A DNA stretch of 64,000 nt from Cycas panzhihuaensis (Eukaryota; Cycadophyta). A program made the translations under genes and the position numbers. Shown piece after piece: positions 57,233-64,000 of the stretch (within the stretch, counting starts at the first letter, position 1; each line of letters begins with the position of its first letter). The notes below the pieces were generated by a model, which saw only the letters and a program-made list of their open reading frames with translations, was not told the DNA's origin and ran no database searches. The DNA is taken from positions 219,735,741 to 219,799,740 of the forward strand of contig CM041465.1 in assembly GCA_023213395.1 (NCBI GenBank). The letters run 5' to 3'.

Positions 57233-58660
57233 TGTTATCAAAACCAAGATAGGTCACTTTTTACATCTACAGATTGAGAATCCATATAATCGTACAGACA
57301 TTCTATACACTGTATGGACAAAAAAAATGACTATCTCATATTTGGCTCAAAATTCACAGATAGACTCGCCTTTGCACGTTGATCATCTTTGCCAAAAGGG
57401 TCAAAGTCAGATTCCTCACTGTTTTTTCAGAACATGGTAAAAACCCTAGCCATCCAAGTTTTCATTCTTTTATTATTTTCTCTCTATACGGACTGACATC
57501 AGACCCGAATCTAGTATCAAATGAAACCTCTCAAGAAAACCTTTCCATTGATATATGACTTGACTAAGTGTTGAAGTTGTTGTTAAACCAAAAGACCTGG
57601 GTGGAATTGATCCCACTACAACCCACAAACATGCCAGGCTCGACCCAGCTCGAGGACACCCATGGAGCTGATTAAGGACGAGTTGAAAACACCCGAGGGT
57701 GCGACGGGATGCTGCAACACCCGCCCCCACGCCGAACGTGAGGTGATTCGAACACTAGCGTCGGCTCTGATACCATGTTGAAGTTGTTGTTAAACCAAAA
57801 GACCCGGGTGGAATTGATCCTGCCACAACCCACAAACATGCCAGGCTTGGCCCAGGTCGAGGACACCCACGAAGCCGATTAAGGACGGGTTGAAAACACC
57901 TGAGGGTTCGGCGGGATACTCCAACGCTAAGTTCAATTAGCATCTGAGACAAATAGAGCAAAAAAGGCATTAAACCCTAGCCACTAGTTTGCACTTCGAG
58001 GAGCAATAACTTTTTGTCCAAAGTTTATATCACAAAGTGAGATCAAGTTCAGATTCCTTACAAAAAAATCTTTCGTTTGACACTGGTTTCATCAAATTAT
58101 GAGGAAGTCAATTTTTTGGCTACTAGGGTAGTCCTTATAGTTCTGTACAACAATACCACACTGTAGCAGACTTTAGTCAGGCCCCCGCTAGGGAAGTGAA
58201 AAATTTTATCTAATTTTAACCTTCTTTTCTTTAATTTTTGCTCAGATTTTGCCTTTTATTAAGCCTTTGTTGTCGATCACTCGCAGGTAGATAACTCTAC
58301 TTGCCAACTACCCATTCCTTGCCTTAGAGACCTTGTTCCGAGGGTCTATAAATATCGTGTTGGATTTGTTGTTATTGGTTAAGCATGATTGGAATATACA
58401 TTGTGTGAAGTGAGGGGATATGGAAGGACCCAATACCTAAGTCTCAAACAGAACTTGCTTACGGATTTGAGCTTCCACGTACTACGAGGTATATAGGACA
58501 CTATAGGACCCTTATCCACTCCCTAAAATAGGTAAACTATCAACTGCACAAGTCTCGTAGTGTAGTGGTTAGCGGTTAGCGCTACAAAGCTATTTGGCAC
58601 GAATCTCATCTTGAGATTTATCGTCAGGTCTACAAGACCAAGTAATCCTTTACATAGATC
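57233..58660 (+). other. Element H 5' leader with TRIM 1
   Basis: Non-coding leader between the LTR and the gag ATG. TRIM 1 is inserted at 57569-57926. The rest shows no feature beyond ordinary AT-rich sequence. Confidence 0.7.
57569..57926 (-). mobile_element. TRIM element 1 (358 bp) in leader of H
   Basis: Terminal repeats 57569-57719 and 57776-57926 (151 bp each, 17 differences by my count), TGTTGAAGTTGTTG...CTGCAACA in window orientation; the far right end has decayed to CAACG. The 56-base internal part has a minus-strand PBS TGGTATCAGAGCCGACG beside the right repeat and a purine tract GTGGGGGCGGG beside the left one. The perfect target duplication CTAAG (57564-57568 and 57927-57931) confirms it. 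It has no reading frame. The internal part is unusually small even for a TRIM. Confidence 0.96.
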
Positions 58661-59449
58661 ATGGCTTCCTCACTTTGCATCTCTAATTTCGAGAAACTCA
58701 CTGGAGACAATTATGAATTATGGAAGACTAAGATCCACTCCATCCTAATTGCCCAAGGAGGATGGGACCAAACTGAAGCCTCTAAAGCCGAGCCAACATA
58801 CGCAGTCGAGAAGAAACTATATCTAGAACAAAAAGGCCTTGCTCATTCTACAATCACTCTTTCAGCTGTAGATACCCTTTTACCTCACATATCAAGAGCC
58901 ACAACTCCTCATGAAACATGGACTATTCTGTCAACCCTGTTTACTTAAAAGAATACTGCACATATCATGGCCCTCAAAAATCAAATGCCCTAGCTCAAAA
59001 TGATAGAGGTAGAAGACTTCACTTCATTCTTGCCCTGTTTCAAAAGGATTCAGGAGAATCTTGCTTCCATTGGAGTTGCTTATTCAAACAATGATTTGAT
59101 TGACCTGATTATCCATAAATTGCCATCCAGATTTAGGCCCTTCATCACTAGCTATTAAATGACAGCAGAACTTGTCAAACCTACCTTTGATATTGTTTGT
59201 GGCCAAATCCTTTACCATGAGTAGACTGATTTCAACTTAGACATTGACCTAGAGAATGTATTTTCATCCAAAGTCATCATTCGAGGATGAGGCTACCCAA
59301 CCATAGCTATATACTGAGCATTTGAACGTGGGAGAAGATGTGCAGCCAGTTATAGCCCAACTAGAGATAAATCTTCCTTTCGATCTCCACCACAACAATA
59401 CTCTGGAGGAAGAAGAAGACGAACTATCATCTACTACTACTGTGCAAAA
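58661..59449 (+). pseudogene. Element H gag
   Basis: True ATG at 58661: MASSLCISNFEKLTGDNYEL, then WKTKIHSILIAQGGWDQTEA, LAHSTITLSAVDTLLPHISR, ATTPHETWTILSTLFT and a stop. Gag homology continues with stops to 59449 (VEDFTSFLPCFKRIQENLAS, NDLIDLIIHKLPSRFRPFIT, then an arginine-rich stretch and YYYCAKC, the start of a zinc knuckle). The knuckle is cut by LTR I at 59450. Element H downstream of this point is not found in the window. Confidence 0.9.
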
Positions 59450-59839
59450 TGTTGTATAATGTTTAATGTTATATGTGTCTAAGTAAAGTGTGTCTTAGAG
59501 TCAATAGTCATAGTCCTAAGTATTAGGGTCTAAGGGTCATTCATTATTATAATATTATGTGGGAAGGTAGAAGGTCATTAGTTAGTTAGTTGGTAAAATG
59601 TCATTGGCTAGGTTAGAGGTATTTGTCCCACATGTATCTCATCTCTTGTATGTTCTCCCACCTATGTTGTATATAAAGGTGGTTGAGGTAGTGTATGTAA
59701 CAAAGTCATCATGGAGACTCATGTTGAGTCTATGGTGCATTAGTGTTCTGATATGACTATGTTGAGTTAATACATTTTGATGTTTGCTCATCGATGTTTT
59801 GATGTTGGTGTTGAATGCTTTCCATGTTAAAATCTAACA
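59450..59839 (+). repeat. Element I LTR, with PBS
   Basis: 390 bp, TGTTGTATAATG...AATCTAACA, immediately followed by a perfect TGGTATCAGAGC (59840-59851). A TATA-like GTTGTATATAAAGG is near 59664. This marks the 5' LTR of a plus-strand copia-type element inserted in the gag of H. Confidence 0.92.
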
Positions 59840-59851
59840 TGGTATCAGAGC

Positions 59852-62640
59852 AGGTTGCTTGTTAAGGCTATTGTTATGTAGGTTTGCCATCTCTATGATA
59901 AGGGAGGAAGGTGACTTCGTTAGGTCGACTGCTAGATTGAAGATTTGAATTGAGGAAGTGAAGTTCCACGTCATCATTAATACAAGGTGTGCCAAAGTAT
60001 TGGGGTGACAAAAATCTGAATCGGGTAATACTGATCCCTTTGCTAGTTATAAGGAAAAGATTATAAAGTCTGCGATTGATGACTGGAATTACGGGTGACA
60101 TAAGATACTATTGTGAAATTTTGTAAGGATTTGGTACTCGTTAGGGTTTGTTGAGAAGTTGACTAGTAAGATTTAGAGTAAGTCACCAAACTCATGCAAT
60201 ATTATTTCTGAAAATTCCTACCATAATTTTATGCATGCAAAAAGAGAAGGGGAGATCTTCTATGTCAGCCTTGCTAAAGCTATGAATCAAATTCAAGAAT
60301 TCTTATTGCCATAGATAAAGAAAAGCATGCTAATTATTGTTGACTGAAGGAAGATTAATAGACCTTCGTAAGGGTTTATACCCTGGATAGAAAATTTGTT
60401 GGAAAATTTGCCACTTGTTTCATATGGAAGTGTTGCACATGGTTGATTCTGGCTAGTCTTGTGTGAAGGAACTATCTTTAGTAGGAGGTTGCCTATAGAG
60501 AGAAGAAGAAAGGGTGATCGTCCATATACCCAGCCCACAGTAAGGGTCTCTGCCCTTGCCTGATCGTGGCCTTACATTTCTCTCTGTGAAGGCCCTGTGA
60601 AGCACGCCAGCTCGTCAGGCCTGCTTCACCCTCAACAATCCACATGGCTATCTCTGGTGAGCCATTTTCATACCCTGCGTCACCTTCCTCTGGTTGACTG
60701 CCCTAGGAAGACTGTGTATAGCCTGCTTTTATGAAGCGACTAGTGGTACCCCTCTTTGTATTAGCAATTTGGAGTGGGCAGTAGTGATTGTCTCCGGATT
60801 GTGTTTGTACGAGTGATTGAAAATTGTGGAAAGGGAACGAAATGGCAAAGGGTGCGTGGTAGTAATTGTCATTTTAATGGTCTTCATAGAGAAGGTTGAC
60901 GTTGCGGTTCCCTACAAACCAAGCCATGAATGCCTAGGGTATGCGATCAACTCTCTATATGATCGAACACTCTAGCCTGAGCGACGCCCGCTTTGCAAAA
61001 ACTATGACCTGCCACATGAAGTCACCTCCAAGCACTAAGTTCAAAGCCCACAATCCTCCGCAAGCAAACAGAGTGGCCGTGAAGTTCTCCGATTACCTTG
61101 GAATAGAGAGCCCTTCTAATAGTAGACGCCAAATGCAGAGAAGAGCAAGTTACAGGAGGAAAACACCGACCACAGAAACGACACTCAGTCACATAGATTA
61201 TTCTCATATGAAGCTTGTAGAATACACCAAAGTTTGTAGGCTTTGGACATTTGAATGCTGAAGGGGCAGGTCCTTGTAGGTGTAGTAAATGCTATTGGAA
61301 GGCCTTTTTTTCAGTTTGTGTTTGATAGTGCAGGGTCTCCCCGAGAATGTCTGGCGTAACTTGCCTCTGGTGATGTGCCCTAAGCAACGGGTTTAACGTC
61401 TGACTCTCTAAAATTTATCTTTGATCTCCACCTCACATGCCTATCACACTCTCTGGTTTTCTTCGAGTTGTTGGGTCGTCCCTTCCCTTCATCTGTGTAA
61501 CCTCTAAAAATCTCCATATGGTTGTTGACTATTTCTTTCTAGTCCACCCACAACAATTTACTTAATAATTGTCAAATCAAGCTGATATAGAACAAACAAA
61601 TGCGTCCATAGTCGATGATCGGCAGAGCGACCACCACCACCACCATATCCACGTGTGCGTGCATCGACCGCACCACACACAACACGCAGGAGGCCTTACA
61701 AGAAACCGAGGGTCGGGTCTTTCGATAACATAATACATCGGTTTCAGGAGTCCAACTCTCGTGTCTTGAAGGTTGGAATCAAACATCAGACCCTGGTCTT
61801 GCTCCTGTTTATTCTTCCTGCTAACGGACTGTTAATGTTGTTGGGGGCACTCTCGACTTTGACTATACAGGGACTTCTGGTTATCATCACCCATGACGCA
61901 AGGGGCCTCTGGAAGATCGATTCTTCGATCCACGCCGGGGCTTTATATAAGAAGCAAGGTGAGATCAAGCATACAGTTTATGAAATTAACTGATTTCAAG
62001 TGAACTGAAGATGAAAGTTAATCCAGAGATAAAGAGCAGCCTGGAATAGTTACACACAGTCCCACAATATTTGAGGAATATTTTGTTTGGATTTGTTTAT
62101 GAGATTCAGGGCTATGTTGCAAAGAAGATAATAGTTATTTAAAAGCTGTTGTCAGGAAAGGTTAAATGATGCCTATTTCTTCTTAGAGTTGTACAACTCA
62201 CTGAGAGCAGTATTTGATTTCAAGTGGCAAAAATTCTATAGCATTGTTGCGTACAACCTTTGGTACAAGCTGCCTACCAATTACCATGACATGCTAAGAG
62301 GAAAGTTGCCTTATTCCAATTAGAATGAACGATTGCTGTTGTGCTTTGGATGATAGTTGAAACCCGATCTTGAAGAACCAAAACTAGTTTCAGACACAGT
62401 AAGAAGTGGAATGTTTGCTTCAGACAAGTCTTTTAGAGTTTGAGAAAACACTAGATAAAAAAGGGCAAAAGGGGTTTCTGAACTACTGATTGCATTCTTT
62501 GATTGATAGTAGGACAAGTTATCTAGTAGGAATACTTGAGTGTAGGAAAGGAAGCAAATCTTGACTTGTGGCTTTGATCTGGCTATGTTGGATGGACACA
62601 TAATCCTTGAGTAATGTTCTCAATCCCACAATATGGAGTT
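59852..62640 (+). other. presumed interior of element I, no recognised gene
   Basis: After the PBS there is no clear gag frame. A frame at 60941-61261 begins with ATG and is basic, without known motifs. A frame at 61655-61993 is also unrecognised. 61628-61645 is a short ACC repeat. A TATA-like CTTTATATAAGAAGC is at about 61942. The sequence may be degenerate leader and gag, or unrelated DNA. Confidence 0.3.
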
Positions 62641-63300
62641 AAGTGAAGTTATTACCTTTCTAGCAGAGAAAAACGAGTTTTGGGTAACGGATACCAACAT
62701 AGTCTTGTCTAAATATGTTGGAGGTAATTTTTGAATTTGGAAAATTAAAATGGAAGCGTCTTTAGGATTAAAGGATTATGGAAAATTGTTCTTGGAACTG
62801 TTTCAATTAATGAAGAAGGCAAGGTAACCTTCAAGAAGAAAAATAGAGTAGCGTTGATGCAATGATTGCAGCTTTCGACAAGGAAAACCTTCATCCTTCA
62901 TACCATTTTCTTATTCAAACGCTTCAAATTATTGACTTAGCTGAAGAGGCCTAGAATCTGTTGGCAAAAGTAAATGAAAAGGGTCCTAAAGAAGTACAAA
63001 AGAATATCAGAAGGACAAGGAACCAAAAGAAGAAGCTGAAAAGGAAGATAAAAAATCAGCCTGATTCCGATAAGATCAATTCACACATTGACTCAAATGA
63101 TACTCCTAAAGCGAATGAAAGGTTGCATGAACCTATCTCTGGAAAAGAGTTTGATGATCTTTGCTTGAAATCTAATGAAGATAATGGAGATTTGAATTCA
63201 CCAAATATCTTAAGCCTCACGAAGTTGACATGAAAGCCTACATTTGGAACTGCTGGAAGAGTGGATGTTGAAGAATCTGAATGCCAACCTTTACAGGTAA
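62641..63300 (+). pseudogene. possible copia-type gag remnant
   Basis: From about 62640: LSEVITFLAEKNEFW, then SKYVGGNF-IWKIKMEASL, which resembles the start of copia gag (F-G-NFxxWKxKMxxxL), and LKDYGKLFLE. A frameshift follows, then LIQTLQIIDLAEEA-NLLAK, reminiscent of the A-E-x-W-x-x-L region, then the lysine-rich frame 62961-63233. No zinc knuckle is seen. The assignment is weak and could be chance. Confidence 0.35.
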
Positions 63301-64000
63301 TACTCCATGGAGACACAGGTGCCTTAATTTGGGCAATATTACCTTAATTTGTGTTGATTGGTTTGTAGCCAGGGTTCAAATGATGTTAGGACATACAGTT
63401 ATTTGCACATATTGGAGACTATGATTACATTCAACTCAGTCACATCTTCTGTTCTCATCTTTGAAAGAATCCAAATTATGATAAAATACCCTACAAAGAC
63501 TCTAGAAGGTTCTTTCAAAGAAAGAAGGAACATGGGTAGAATATTATATGATCAAAATCTTGTCCATCAAGATCATTGTATGTTTTGGATAGGCTACTTA
63601 ACCTCAAAGTAATGTTCCATCTTTGTGTAGCCATAATCGGGAAATATGTGCATGTCCCCATAATGGAGATTTTCATAATACTTGGCACAAAGAATTTCTT
63701 GGGTTACATAGAAAGAACAAAGTATGTTGTTAGTTCTGGACACGTATTTGAACAGATGAAGTTAGGAAAGGGATCATTGTTGCTTCTTTCCTTTCAAGGA
63801 AGTACTCATTGGTTCGAAAAGTTGATCACCCTGATAGACTTCAAGAGGAACAAGGAAGATTTATTTCTCTTCATAGAATTGAAATTATATGTTGTCTCAT
63901 TTGATCCAATAGACAAAAATCAAAGGAGACCACATCTGCAGCTGAAACACATAGGAGGAGTCATGAAGTAGGAAGTAGGAGATAACAGAACGTACACCAC
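63301..64000 (+). other. unassigned right end of the window
   Basis: Open frames 63358-63612 and 63576-63971 overlap. The second (YIERTKYVVSSGHVFEQMKL, LLLLSFQGSTHWFEKLITLI) has ordinary amino-acid composition but no motif I recognise. It may be part of an element or of a host gene continuing beyond the window. Confidence 0.3.

Noticed and set aside
61628-61645. short ACC trinucleotide run
   Set aside because: Too short to be more than an ordinary microsatellite.
1-64000. search for CRISPR arrays, rRNA, tRNA or operon-like gene clusters
   Set aside because: None is present. The repeats are LTRs, target duplications and local tandem duplications, and the tRNA-like hits are only 12-16-base PBS complements.

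Overview
The window looks like nuclear DNA of a seed plant with a large, repeat-rich genome. A gymnosperm is plausible, but that is an inference. I see no intact host gene, rRNA, tRNA or CRISPR array. Almost everything is LTR retrotransposon sequence, mostly Ty1/copia with PBSs matching initiator-tRNA-Met (TGGTATCAGAGC-like), plus one Ty3/gypsy end, two miniature LTR elements (TRIMs) and two short remnants of plant genes (Argonaute and an oxysterol-binding-related protein). The element names J, A, B, C, D, E, F, G, H, I and K are mine.

Layout. 1-3494: the 3' part of a Tat/Athila-like gypsy element J, with RNase H end, integrase without chromodomain, a TACGTA-rich direct-repeat array and an extra post-pol reading frame. 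4393-4623: Argonaute fragments in scrambled order, lying 0.8 kb upstream of a polypurine tract and LTR (5411-5755). 5770-6225: a copia RT/RNase H scrap. 6855-7230: an ORP pseudogene piece. 8733-35398: a three-level retrotransposon nest. The oldest copia element B (minus strand, TSD AAAAC) carries element A (8916-15154, TSD TTCAT) in its 3' LTR and element C (16890-30895, TSD TTCTC/TTCTG) in its RT. C in turn carries element D (18716-26459, plus strand, TSD CATCG) in its RT. A and C are one family: A is 6.24 kb, and C without D is 6.26 kb.

36602-41588: copia element G (minus). 41710-54478: copia element F (plus), interrupted in its integrase by element E (43718-51572, minus, TSD AGATT, same family as D) and, further along the integrase, by a 331-bp TRIM (52011-52341). 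56272-57047: an LTR (K) next to an RT scrap. 57048-59449: the 5' end of copia element H, with a 358-bp TRIM in its leader (57569-57926, TSD CTAAG) and a gag that is cut by the LTR of element I (59450-59839). The remainder to 64000 is degenerate, with a possible gag-like stretch near 62.6-63.2 kb.

The genes do not form a host pathway. Each element encodes the usual gag-protease-integrase-RT-RNase H machinery, and every copy is broken by stops, frameshifts, insertions or changed catalytic residues. The value of the window is its readable insertion history and a few structural oddities: tandem duplications across element boundaries, a shared early amber codon, related TRIM families and an Argonaute remnant. 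I found no credible new biochemical system.
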